This document shows, in pieces, positions 16,501 to 24,712 of a stretch of DNA of 44,576 nucleotides. Location of the stretch: assembly GCA_046541415.1 (NCBI GenBank), contig JBKHDI010000024.1, positions 1-44,576 on the forward strand, in the 5' to 3' direction. Under the pieces are notes generated by a model that saw only the letters and a list, made by a program, of their open reading frames with translations, had not been told where the DNA came from and searched no databases. The first letter of the stretch is position 1; each line of letters begins with the position of its first letter. Origin of the DNA: CAZOVB01 sp046541415. Its GTDB lineage: Bacteria; Planctomycetota; Phycisphaerae; SM23-33. Made by a program: the position numbers and the translations under genes.

Positions 16501-19500
16501 CCGGTAAGCCCAAAGATACCCAATTCGATGACAACTACAAAGCCGGTCTGGTCGCCCGTGGCCGACTCTCCCTGCCGGTGGAACTGACCGAGTTGCCCGA
16601 CTGGCAGGCAGGGACGGTGGCGACCTACACGGGCCTGGGCCAGCCGAAACTGACGCTGAGCTTCCGCTCGCGCAGCAGCATGAGCGCCTGGCGGACGGTG
16701 GGGCTCTTTGCCGGCCTGGCCGGGGGGTTGGCCCTGCTGAAAGCCTCGCGGAGAATCCGATGGGCCGTGCTGGTCGTCGCTGCGGTTCTGGCAGTGGTCC
16801 TGAGCATGGTCTCTGCGACGCTGGCGCCGGTGGCAGCGGGTCTGTTTCTTGGTATCCTCCTGGCGGCGGTGGTCCTGGGCCTCCTGGCCCTGGTGGGCGT
16901 TCTGCGCAGCCTTCTGCCGCCCGGCCGGGGCGCAGCGGCCGCGGCGATCGTCCTGGCCTTGTTGTCGACGACTTCCGCCGCCTGGGCCCAGCCCCAGCAG
17001 GCCCAACAGCAGGACCAGGCCGCCCTGCCGCCCAACGCGCAGGACCAGTGGATCATCCCCTATTCGGGCAGAGCGGCCGATGCGGTATCCTCGCCGAAGA
17101 TCCTCGTACCCTACAGCCGCTACGTGCGTCTGTGGAACCGGGCCTATCCCGACCAGCAGATCGAGCTGGTCGACCCGGCCACGCAACTCTCGATTGCCGA
17201 TGCGGTCTGCGACGTGACAATCCAGCAGGGCAGGCTGAACCTGGAGCTGACGGCGCGGATCGTTTCGCGCGGCAGCAAGTGGGCCTCCATGCCCTTCGCA
17301 ATGGGCCAGCTGGCGATGACGTCGGCGACGCTGGGAGATCAGCCGGCGCAGATCCAGAACACCCCCGGCGCCGAGCCTTTGCTGATGGTCCCGCCGGGCA
17401 CCGACGCGCAGCTGCGCGTCCAGGCCGTGGCCGCCCTGGCAAACACCGGCGTCCGCGGCCAGGTCCGCCTGACGCTGCCGCCCCTGCCTGCAGGGGTGAT
17501 GCGCGTCCGTCTGGGCGCCGACGACCTGCGACTGGAAGTCGACGGCGCCCCGGCGCCGGTCTCTTCGGTCGACGGCGTGTGGCTGGTGCCCCTGCCGTCC
17601 CATCGCCGGATCACCCTGCGCTGGGCGCCCAAGCCCGGGGCCGGCGCCGAAGACCGCACCCTCTCTGCCGCGGCCGACCACAGCGTCTACGTCTACCAGT
17701 GGGCCTTCGTCGGACGCAGCGAGATCACCTGGAGCTTCGCCGGCGGGCAGTACGACCGCTTCGAGCTGCTCCTCCCGGCCGGGGTGCAGATCACCCATGC
17801 CGGCGGGGCCAACCTCCGCGACCACCGCGTCTCGGGCAAACGCCAGGTCGAAGGCAGGGAGTACGACGTGCTGGAGGTCCGCCTCCACCGGCCGACCAAC
17901 CGCCCGTACAAGCTGGACCTGCGCTGGATCAGCGCGATCGGACAGCTGGGCGAGTCTCAGCAGCTTCTGCTCCCCCAGGCCGGGGCCGTCGGCAGAGAAT
18001 CCGGCGCGGTCGATCTCTACGCCGCGGCGGGCATGGAAATGAAGGTACTGGAAGTCACCGGGGGCCGGCGACGCCAGTTGGCGCCCAACAAGACACAACC
18101 GGTGGCCGGGGCCGAACTGGTGGCCAGCTACTACTGGCCCTACCGGCCCTTCGGCATGCGGCTGGAACTGTCCCGCCTGGCGGTCAAATCAGAGCTGAAG
18201 ATGGACCAGCTGGTCCGCATCGGCCGGCGGCAGGTACAGTTGTTGACCCAGGCAAAGCTGTCGGTACCGACCGGCCAGCTGTTCGGGGCGAGCTTCGCCC
18301 TGCCCGAGGGCTACGAGCTGCTCAGCGTCCGTGGCGAGGTCGTCAAAGACTGGTTCGTCCAGGATCAGCCCGACCGCCGGCGGCTGCATGTCAGCTTCCT
18401 GCGGGGAACCCGGCAGACCAGCGTGGCCATCGTCTGCGTCCGCAAGGACCCCTCGTTCGACCCGCTGGTCGTGCCCCTGCTTGTGGGGCTGGATTCGTTG
18501 TCGGCGTCCCTGGAAGACCAGTCCGGGCGCTTGGCGGTACAGGTGGCACCGGCCCTGGAGGCCCGAACGGCGGCATCGTCGGCCGTCCAGTCGATCGCCC
18601 CCGGCGAGGTGGCCGACTGGCTGAACCAGCGCGAGCAGACCCGCGCGGTGCAGTTCGCCTATCGCTACGAGGGACCCGACGCCGCCGTTGCGCTGCAGGT
18701 CAGCCAGAAGCCCACGCGCATCCGCGCCGAGGTGACCACGGGCGTTTCGGTCCGGCCGGACTCGGCGATGTACACCTACCTCTTGCGGTACCACATCGAG
18801 GGCTCGCCGATCGACCGACTTCGCTTCACCCTGCCGACGGAACTGGCCTCGATGGTCGATGTCCAGTCGCGGGCCCTGCGGTCCGTCGACGTCCGCCAGC
18901 TCGACGACAGCGGGCGGTCGCAGTGGACTGTCTCGCTGGTCAACGAGGTGACCGGCACGGTGGACGTGGGGGTGAACTTCTCGATCCCGATCAACTCCCA
19001 GACCACCCGCCTGCCCCTGCCGGTCCTGCAGACCGCCCAGTCGGCCGACGGGTATCGGGCGGTGGTGGCCATCCAGAACCTCTCGCGCCACGAGGTCTCC
19101 TTGCAGGGCGGCCAGAAGCTCTCGCCCGTCCCGGTGGTCCAGCAGCAGACGCTCCTGCCCGGCCGGATCAGCAACCAGCTGCAGTACGTCCTGCAGAGCT
19201 TCGACGACAGCTACCAGGCGTCGCTTTCGCTCAAGCAGGCCCAGCAGACCCAGCGGTTCGCGGCGATCATCGACCTGATGGAAGTCCGATCGCTGATCGA
19301 CCGCAGCGGCAACTGTCGCTACGAGATCGTCCTGTCGCTGCAGAACCGCAGCGAGCAATTCCTCCAGCTGTCCCTGCCGGAGCAGCTGTCGCTCTGGTCG
19401 GCCCAGGTCGACGGTCAGCCGGTCCGGCCCGTGGTCGGCTCAGACGGTGACGGATCGGTCCGCGTGCCGCTTGTCAAGGCCTCGGCGGCGTCCCTGCCTT

Positions 19501-20948
19501 ACGAGGTCAAGCTCTATCTCGGCGGGTCGCTGGGCTCGGAGATTTCCGGGCTCGACCGCATCGCCCCCCCGGCGGTGAAGGTCACCAACATTCCGGTTAA
19601 ACGCACCGCCTGGTCGCTGCTGCTGCCGGAAGGGTACCGCTATGTCAGGCCCGAGGGGAACATGTCTCCCGTCGCCGGGCAGGCCGAGCTGATGAGCCTG
19701 AACGTCGATGCGAAGATCCAACAGCTCTCCCGCATGGTCAAATCCAGCGAATATGATGGCGACAACGGCCGCAGCCAGGAGGTCCTGCGACGGAACTTCC
19801 AGGCGAGCAACGATTACCTCAAGGAGCAGATCGACTACAACGTCAGGTTCCTGGCTGAGAACCGCGATCAACTGGAAGAAGAGGAGTACAGACGCCTGCA
19901 GGACAAGTCAACCAGCCAGTATGCCATGCAGCGGGAGTTGGAAGAGGCATTCAACAAGAAGACATCAGGCCGCCAGAGCGAGGCGTACAACGTCAATGGG
20001 CTGCTGAACAGCTCGAACGTCAACTGGGGATTGACTGAATCGGACCGCAACCGGGTCCTGCAGGACATCCCGCAGTTCGTCACCCACGCCGAGCAGAAGA
20101 TGCGGTCGAACCTGACGGCGACCATCAACACCCAGGCCGAGCAGATCCACTGGGCCAACCAGCAGTTGCAGACCAGCGGCGGGGACGTCTCGGGTATCGT
20201 CCGTGGTATCGACGGGTTGACAGAGCCGGGCGGAGAAACCGGCCTGATGCGACTGCTGTCGCCCGAGAAGCAGGCCGAGCAGGTGATAGTCTTTGATGGC
20301 AACGTTTCAGGTCGGCTCGACGAGGTGACCAACACGGTCGGCTCGAAGCTGCTGCAGGATAGGGCGAGCAACCTGGCCAAGCAGCAGAAGGAGCTGGCCG
20401 GGCAGAGCGTCACGCTGGAAGACTCGCGGCTCGGGCGGTTCTACGGCCAAAACAAGTACGATCAGCCCGGCAGTCCGGCCAGGCAGGGCCAGGGGCTCCA
20501 AGAGGGCCAGCAAGGCCAGCAGGCCCAGCAGGGCCAGCGGGGTCAGCCCGGACACTCACGGCCAGACAGGCGAGGTCAGACGCCCGTGCCCGGCGAGCCG
20601 ATGCCCGAACTAGATCAATCCGTGCTGGGCGAGTCGTTCAGGGACAGCGGCTGGGAATATGACGGGACGCGGAGCAGGGCCGGTGACGGCAGGGAGGCCG
20701 GGCAGATGCCTGTCGCCCGCGCCGCAGGGACCTTCTCCCTGCCGGTCGAACTGCCGGAGGAAGGCTTCGTCCGTCTGGATTTCGTCTACCCGGGTTCCGA
20801 GCCGGAGATCTCCGTCTTGCCCGTGCCCCAGCGCGCGGTCGAGGACGGCTTCGACGTGTTCGTTTTCCTGGCCGTGGTGGCCGTCGCCTGCCTGGGCGGC
20901 TGGCTGATCCGTCGCCTGGTTCGTCGCCGGCAGGGGGCGGCAGCCTGA
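13530..20948 (+). CDS. Giant exported protein, tandem fusion of modules 2 and 3 (unknown)
   Basis: A 2472-residue protein with AAGGAG 8 bases before its ATG and a signal peptide (cleavage near residue 24). Module 2 (about 25-1126) opens with KKIYVPIGEL (36-45) and ends in three hydrophobic segments (1055-1072, 1078-1096, 1101-1126). Next comes a signal-peptide-like stretch (basic R1126 and R1133, hydrophobic 1135-1150, A1151-W-A1153 before Q). Module 3 opens with ILVPYSRYVRLW (1191-1202). Both modules share LWSA-x-VDGQ and a later TAW/VSW strand. Module 3 adds a charged coiled-coil region (about 2060-2250), a Gln/Gly-rich stretch (2318-2351), an SLPVEL segment and one terminal helix (2441-2460) before RRLVRRR. 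It is coupled to the preceding gene and followed by a strong hairpin. The function is unknown; an envelope scaffold or surface-structure role is a guess. Confidence 0.75.
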   Translation: MKRLQKTCMILASVLAMTQLPAVGQPDDLPDPQGQKKIYVPIGELARVVDPADKTLLMDREAFEKLLTAARANAAGAEKPLAQILQADFRAQVTGDRVEITGSMQIRSLSDKPVAIDLPFALVGLLEVRLDDAPAALNYDSRGQLRLVVSGAGRHDLTIRAAAGLQEISGGRMQMQLVVPPAVAAGWTLKLPGDQEALANVPIASTDYDPQSDTTTVKLTTGGVDRLAVVLAGNGRQDADRAILLGDVTSMVQLSDAAARLDGYVSVQVLRRGAGQLALLIDPAWTVLNVDSPDLVSWDVQTPAIDAPKRIVVNMRNAVRGSKLLRIEATAAIEDDSFRAPRLRLAGADYQRGYLLLDTGKAFAVRSETLENSRRQDMAQAHGLARMLGGAERMYYHWSDDWSVSLGLSRLELKRQVEMRQLAWIDLERMQLQTQFDVTPLGSEMFDLTLKVPPAEDGWQLASLTVNGSTEGFSYRLDEQASLLRIELASGVRAESLMRVDLVLDKPLPAALDKALAAGEQDAKASVPILSVRADEVSGLVAVSAVADLAAEAEVSAAQLEHVPTGRLASLGLDSSVTAAWQFDQAVEGKVELRIGRRTARMTASTVGLVRIEPTGLDGRFAISWRIDRASTRRLYALVDKRLGSNVRFEVSNLGVSASIVEPSAQTLELAGDVAEAWNLWQLDLDARSRGRLTAMATYQVPLGKDRTNIPLIRAAGVERGSLVVAVDASEELAVQLEASAAGELDLLELPPLPAAARRILGAWRFELTGPNQPSLSARTTIYQRYDVPVAIATEMKLTTQLDAQGRQNTRADIRIVNAGLQFLTVRLPGSASLWSASVDGQVVKPGRQGSGAWLLALPRGNRPVPVRLLYAVGGEGDLDDVQLHAPVLEGLQLNSVSWQVAGPQGFVISDQQGAMAGDWVYRPEDALDHLASMVGFSSYTRASVRSGADTQAAHPTGDTEMPPDELDTELPQRSESRTAEDKTRLDRDEAGKPKDTQFDDNYKAGLVARGRLSLPVELTELPDWQAGTVATYTGLGQPKLTLSFRSRSSMSAWRTVGLFAGLAGGLALLKASRRIRWAVLVVAAVLAVVLSMVSATLAPVAAGLFLGILLAAVVLGLLALVGVLRSLLPPGRGAAAAAIVLALLSTTSAAWAQPQQAQQQDQAALPPNAQDQWIIPYSGRAADAVSSPKILVPYSRYVRLWNRAYPDQQIELVDPATQLSIADAVCDVTIQQGRLNLELTARIVSRGSKWASMPFAMGQLAMTSATLGDQPAQIQNTPGAEPLLMVPPGTDAQLRVQAVAALANTGVRGQVRLTLPPLPAGVMRVRLGADDLRLEVDGAPAPVSSVDGVWLVPLPSHRRITLRWAPKPGAGAEDRTLSAAADHSVYVYQWAFVGRSEITWSFAGGQYDRFELLLPAGVQITHAGGANLRDHRVSGKRQVEGREYDVLEVRLHRPTNRPYKLDLRWISAIGQLGESQQLLLPQAGAVGRESGAVDLYAAAGMEMKVLEVTGGRRRQLAPNKTQPVAGAELVASYYWPYRPFGMRLELSRLAVKSELKMDQLVRIGRRQVQLLTQAKLSVPTGQLFGASFALPEGYELLSVRGEVVKDWFVQDQPDRRRLHVSFLRGTRQTSVAIVCVRKDPSFDPLVVPLLVGLDSLSASLEDQSGRLAVQVAPALEARTAASSAVQSIAPGEVADWLNQREQTRAVQFAYRYEGPDAAVALQVSQKPTRIRAEVTTGVSVRPDSAMYTYLLRYHIEGSPIDRLRFTLPTELASMVDVQSRALRSVDVRQLDDSGRSQWTVSLVNEVTGTVDVGVNFSIPINSQTTRLPLPVLQTAQSADGYRAVVAIQNLSRHEVSLQGGQKLSPVPVVQQQTLLPGRISNQLQYVLQSFDDSYQASLSLKQAQQTQRFAAIIDLMEVRSLIDRSGNCRYEIVLSLQNRSEQFLQLSLPEQLSLWSAQVDGQPVRPVVGSDGDGSVRVPLVKASAASLPYEVKLYLGGSLGSEISGLDRIAPPAVKVTNIPVKRTAWSLLLPEGYRYVRPEGNMSPVAGQAELMSLNVDAKIQQLSRMVKSSEYDGDNGRSQEVLRRNFQASNDYLKEQIDYNVRFLAENRDQLEEEEYRRLQDKSTSQYAMQRELEEAFNKKTSGRQSEAYNVNGLLNSSNVNWGLTESDRNRVLQDIPQFVTHAEQKMRSNLTATINTQAEQIHWANQQLQTSGGDVSGIVRGIDGLTEPGGETGLMRLLSPEKQAEQVIVFDGNVSGRLDEVTNTVGSKLLQDRASNLAKQQKELAGQSVTLEDSRLGRFYGQNKYDQPGSPARQGQGLQEGQQGQQAQQGQRGQPGHSRPDRRGQTPVPGEPMPELDQSVLGESFRDSGWEYDGTRSRAGDGREAGQMPVARAAGTFSLPVELPEEGFVRLDFVYPGSEPEISVLPVPQRAVEDGFDVFVFLAVVAVACLGGWLIRRLVRRRQGAAA
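20482..20580 (+). repeat. Gln/Gly-rich low-complexity coding repeat
   Basis: Inside the giant gene, short GGCCAG-CA units recur with small changes and encode a run rich in Gln and Gly (GQQGQQAQQGQRGQ). Such tracts can change length by slippage and usually form a flexible linker. Here it sits between the coiled-coil region and the terminal membrane helix. Confidence 0.6.
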
Positions 20949-20977
20949 GAGGCTCTGCCTGGCGATGGTGTAAAACT

Positions 20978-21009
20978 GCCCCGGCCCGGCCTGACCGCCG
21001 GGCCGGGGC
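20978..21009 (+). terminator. Strong hairpin after the giant-protein genes
   Basis: GCCCCGGCCCGGC is followed by a 6-nt loop and its perfect 13-bp complement. It begins 30 bp after the stop codon. The tail (CCTCTTGTG) is only partly U-rich, so termination may be helped by other factors. It separates the giant genes from the acetylation cluster. I see nothing else definite in the remaining 190 bp before the next gene. Confidence 0.65.
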
Positions 21010-21201
21010 GCCTCTTGTGCACCGGCTGGGGGCAGCGATTGCAGCCTGGGCAGGAAGGCAAGATCCTGGAGCTTGCGGCCGATCTTGTCGCGTTCGGTGA
21101 TTCCACCGGAACCCGATGTGTCCGAAGGAATTAAATTACCGAACGGGCAGCCGGTTCGGGTCCGCCGCGCTGCCAGATCCTGACCTGGCACAGAGCAACG
21201 C

Positions 21202-22662
21202 ATGGTATTCAGCTCCCACCTTTTTCTGTTCTACTTCCTGCCGCTGACGCTGGTGTTGTACTACGCTGCCGGGCGGCGGACCAAGCATGCGCTGCTGACG
21301 CTGCTGAGCTACCTCTTTTACGGCTGGGCCAATCCGCTCTTCGTCGTGCTGATGTTCACCAGTACGGTCATCGACTACCTCTGCGGGCTGACCCTGGCCG
21401 GCCAGTGGTCGCGCCGGGCCTGGAAGAACGACATACCCCTGCTCGAGCCCGACGGTCGGCGGACGCGCAGGCAGAAGATCGCCCTGGTGATTTCGATCTG
21501 TTCGAATCTCTCGCTGCTGGGGTTCTTCAAGTACTTCAACTTCGCCACCGAGAACTACGACGCGATCATGGCCGCGGCGGGCCTGGACGGAGCACGGCTG
21601 GACCTGTGGTTCAAGATCACCCTGCCCCTGGGCATCAGCTTCTACACGTTCCAGTCGATGAGCTACTCGATCGACGTCTACCGCGGCGACGCGCGGGCGA
21701 TCCGCAACTTCACCGACTTCTCGTGCTACGTGGCGATGTTCCCCCAACTGGTCGCCGGGCCGATCATCCGCTTCCAGGAGGTCGACGAGCAGCTCAAACA
21801 GCGGACCCACACCACCGAGAAGTTCGCCAGGGGCGTAGCGTTCATCGCCTTCGGACTGGGCAAGAAGGTCCTGCTGGCCAATCCGTGCGGCAAGGTGGCC
21901 GACATGGTCTTCAACTCCGGGTCGGTCGAGACCGTCGACGCCTGGTACGGCGTGGTTGCCTACGCGATGCAGATCTACTTCGACTTTTCCGGCTACAGCG
22001 ACATGGCCATCGGGCTGGGGCTGATGCTCGGGTTCGTCTTTGCCAAGAACTTCGATTCGCCGTACCGCGCCCGGAGCATTACGGATTTCTGGCGGAGGTG
22101 GCACCTGTCGCTGTCGACCTGGCTGCGGGATTACCTGTACATCCCGCTGGGGGGCAACCGCGGCGGGGAGGTCCGGACGTACCTGAACCTGGCGGCGGTG
22201 ATGCTGCTGGGCGGTCTGTGGCACGGGGCAAGCTGGAACTTCGTCATCTGGGGCGCGATCCACGGCGGGATGCTCGCGGCCGAACGGGCGGCGGGCAGAA
22301 AGAGCTTCTACGCCCGCCTGCCCGGGCCGGTGAAAATCGCCGTCACGTTCGTGATCGTCCTGTTTACGTGGGTCTTCTTCCGCGCGGCCGATCTGCCCTC
22401 GGCCCTGTCGTACTGCGGCAGCATGCTGGGACTGACCACCGCCCAGGCCGGCAGCGGCCTGGTCGCAGGTGTGATCTATCAACCGTACTACGTGCTGACT
22501 GTCCTGGCCGCCGGGGCGATCATCTTCGCCGGTCCGCAGACCTGGGACTTTACCCGGCGGTTCACCTGGGCCAAGGTCGCCGCGACGGTCTGCGTTTTGA
22601 TCGTTTCGGTCGCCGCGCTGACAACCCAGTCGTTCAACCCGTTTATCTACTTCATTTTCTGA
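21202..22662 (+). CDS. AlgI-type MBOAT O-acyltransferase
   Basis: A 486-residue multi-pass membrane protein beginning MVFSSHLFLFYFLPLTLVLYY, a characteristic start of AlgI/DltB-like MBOAT proteins. Diagnostic segments are ARSITDFWRRWHLSLSTWLRD with H301 and GGLWHGASWNFVIWG with the active-site H341. Family members move acetyl groups across the membrane to SGNH partners that acetylate exopolysaccharide, as with alginate. The Shine-Dalgarno is weak. The next gene begins seven bases after the stop, and two SGNH partners follow. No alginate polymerase genes are in the window, so the glycan acetylated is unknown. The name algI is not given because the polymer is not shown to be alginate. Confidence 0.93.
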   Translation: MVFSSHLFLFYFLPLTLVLYYAAGRRTKHALLTLLSYLFYGWANPLFVVLMFTSTVIDYLCGLTLAGQWSRRAWKNDIPLLEPDGRRTRRQKIALVISICSNLSLLGFFKYFNFATENYDAIMAAAGLDGARLDLWFKITLPLGISFYTFQSMSYSIDVYRGDARAIRNFTDFSCYVAMFPQLVAGPIIRFQEVDEQLKQRTHTTEKFARGVAFIAFGLGKKVLLANPCGKVADMVFNSGSVETVDAWYGVVAYAMQIYFDFSGYSDMAIGLGLMLGFVFAKNFDSPYRARSITDFWRRWHLSLSTWLRDYLYIPLGGNRGGEVRTYLNLAAVMLLGGLWHGASWNFVIWGAIHGGMLAAERAAGRKSFYARLPGPVKIAVTFVIVLFTWVFFRAADLPSALSYCGSMLGLTTAQAGSGLVAGVIYQPYYVLTVLAAGAIIFAGPQTWDFTRRFTWAKVAATVCVLIVSVAALTTQSFNPFIYFIF

Positions 22663-22669
22663 GACCGCC

Positions 22670-24712
22670 ATGCCCGACGCCGCACATTCCAGCAAGAGAC
22701 TCTCCCGCGAGGAAGTCGCCGCGATCGAGGTCGGCCGGACCGCGATCAGCCCGATCCAGAAGTTCGCGCTGATCGCGACGTTCCTCTCGCTGATCCTGGC
22801 CGTACCCGTCGTCCAGACCGTCCGCGAAGTCCGCCGCGGGGGCCAGACGCCAGAGGCAGCCAAGATCTTCGGCTACTTCGCCGATGCCGCCGAGGTCGCC
22901 GGCGGCTCGCCCTACAACGGGCCTCTGGGGCTGCAGGCGAAACCTTCGGGCGACCTGCTGGACCGGACCTTTACCGCCAATGCGGTCATGCTCTTCAGCA
23001 TCGACCATTACGAACAGTCGCTGACCGATTCGTCCTTCCTGACCCGCAACCTCGTCGGGCCCGCCCAGTACCTGCTGACCAGATCAGCCGGGGCGGGAAA
23101 CGAGAAGGCCTACCCCGGCCGGGATGGATGGCTGTTCTTCAGACCCGGGGTGGATTACTGCACCGGCGCCGGCTTCCTGGACCCCGACCGCCTGATCGCC
23201 CGCGCCCAGAGCGGCACGGAATGGCGCGATGCGCCCCAGCCGGACCCGCTGCTGGCGATCTTCCAACTGCATGCCCAACTGCTGGCCCGCGACATCCGGC
23301 TGGTCGTCATGCCCACGCCGGTCAAACCCGTCGTCCATCCCGAAAAATTCACCCGCCGATACGAAAACTACCACAGGCCCGTCCAGAACCCGTCGTACCA
23401 GCAGATGCTCGACGAACTGGCCCAGCCCGAGCGATTCTTCGACCGCATCTCGGCCATGCTGGAACCGTACCGACACGTCCCGGACGACAAGGCTGCCCTG
23501 AGCTGGTACGGACCGCTGCGGGAGGCCTTCGACAAACTGCAGGAGCAGAAGGAGCTGATCCTCTCGAAGCCCGTAATCGTCTACGACCCTGCCCCCGCGA
23601 TGGTCGCCCGGAGGCAGCGGACCGGCCAGGACCAGTTCCTCCGCACCGACACGCATTGGACGCCGCAAGCCATGGCCGCCGTGGCAGATGGCCTGGCCGG
23701 TACGCTTCAAGAGGCGGTGGGTATCGACCGCAACCCCGGCCGGGACTTTCAGCGCGAAACCACGCAGGTCGAGGGCCAGGGCGATATCGCCGTGATGATG
23801 CAACTGCCCGACTGGCAAGACATCTACCCGCCCCAGGCGGTGAGGGTCGAACAGGTCCTCCAGGGCGAGACCTTCTGGCGACCCGACCCATCGGCCGACG
23901 TGCTGCTGCTGGGCGACAGCTTCAGCAACATCTATTCGCTCCAGGCCATGGGCTGGGGCGAGTCGGCCGGGCTGGCCGAACAGCTCAGCTACCGGCTCGG
24001 ACGCAGCATCGACGCGATCCGGCGCAACGACGCCGGGGCCCATGCAACCCGCGAGATGCTCTCGGCGGAACTGGCCCGCGGCATCGACCGCCTGGCGGGC
24101 AAGAAGGTGGTGGTCTGGCAGTTCGCCAGCCGCGAACTGGCCGTGGGCGACTGGCGCGTCGATTCGACGCCCATGCAACTGGGCCAGAGGTCGATGAGCG
24201 ACCTGCTGGCCGTCGAAGCGGGAAAACCGATCGAACTCGTCGGGCGGGTCCTTTCGGCCACGCCGGCCCCGCGCCCCGGAAGCGTCAACTACGCCGAGCA
24301 CGTCATCCACCTGCACCTGGGAGATCTCCAGGCCGTCGACGGCAGCGAACTGCCCGCCGGCGAAGCCCTGGCAGCCACGATGTCGATGCGGCAGGGCCAG
24401 TGGACCCCCGCGGCCCGCTACCGTCCCGGCCAGCAGGTCCACATGCGAATGTACAATTTCGAGGAGTACGACGCCAACTACAGCGTATCGGGGTTCAACT
24501 CCTCGGTCCCCGATGACCCGGACCTGATGCTCGCCCAGCCGGTCTGGGGCGAAGATCTGACTGACCCGGTCGAGGGGGCCCAGGCCGAAACCGAAGCGCA
24601 GTCGCTCTGGCCCGACCTGGCCGCGGCGTTGGGCGTGATCCTGGCGGTCTGCCTGACCGTCGGATTCCTCCAGCGCCGAGAAGGAAGGAAATACCACGAT
24701 GAAATACAGTAG
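22670..24712 (+). CDS. AlgX/AlgJ-like SGNH acetyltransferase, membrane anchored
   Basis: A 680-residue protein with a signal anchor at 32-49 and a second hydrophobic segment near the C-terminus (about 650-668). Between them lies an AlgX/AlgJ-type SGNH domain: the segment PGRDGWLFFRPGVDYCTG, then D327-x-H329 in RTDTHW, then S417 in LLLGDSFS. The order Asp-His before Ser is that of AlgX. Residues about 525-630 form an extra domain with YRPGQQVHMRMYN and VWGED, which resembles the C-terminus of the PA14-SGNH esterase at 39722-41773. It probably takes acetyl from the MBOAT partner and transfers it to a periplasmic glycan. It overlaps the next gene by 14 bases. Confidence 0.87.
   Translation: MPDAAHSSKRLSREEVAAIEVGRTAISPIQKFALIATFLSLILAVPVVQTVREVRRGGQTPEAAKIFGYFADAAEVAGGSPYNGPLGLQAKPSGDLLDRTFTANAVMLFSIDHYEQSLTDSSFLTRNLVGPAQYLLTRSAGAGNEKAYPGRDGWLFFRPGVDYCTGAGFLDPDRLIARAQSGTEWRDAPQPDPLLAIFQLHAQLLARDIRLVVMPTPVKPVVHPEKFTRRYENYHRPVQNPSYQQMLDELAQPERFFDRISAMLEPYRHVPDDKAALSWYGPLREAFDKLQEQKELILSKPVIVYDPAPAMVARRQRTGQDQFLRTDTHWTPQAMAAVADGLAGTLQEAVGIDRNPGRDFQRETTQVEGQGDIAVMMQLPDWQDIYPPQAVRVEQVLQGETFWRPDPSADVLLLGDSFSNIYSLQAMGWGESAGLAEQLSYRLGRSIDAIRRNDAGAHATREMLSAELARGIDRLAGKKVVVWQFASRELAVGDWRVDSTPMQLGQRSMSDLLAVEAGKPIELVGRVLSATPAPRPGSVNYAEHVIHLHLGDLQAVDGSELPAGEALAATMSMRQGQWTPAARYRPGQQVHMRMYNFEEYDANYSVSGFNSSVPDDPDLMLAQPVWGEDLTDPVEGAQAETEAQSLWPDLAAALGVILAVCLTVGFLQRREGRKYHDEIQ

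Noticed and set aside
16760..19450. Open frame of 896 codons on the plus strand in another frame of the giant gene
   Set aside because: It is rich in G, P, R and A with no motif and overlaps a strong coding frame. It is a shadow.
21186..21200. TGGCAC before the MBOAT gene as a second sigma-54 promoter
   Set aside because: The -24 half fits, but the position of the -12 half reads AACG rather than TTGC.
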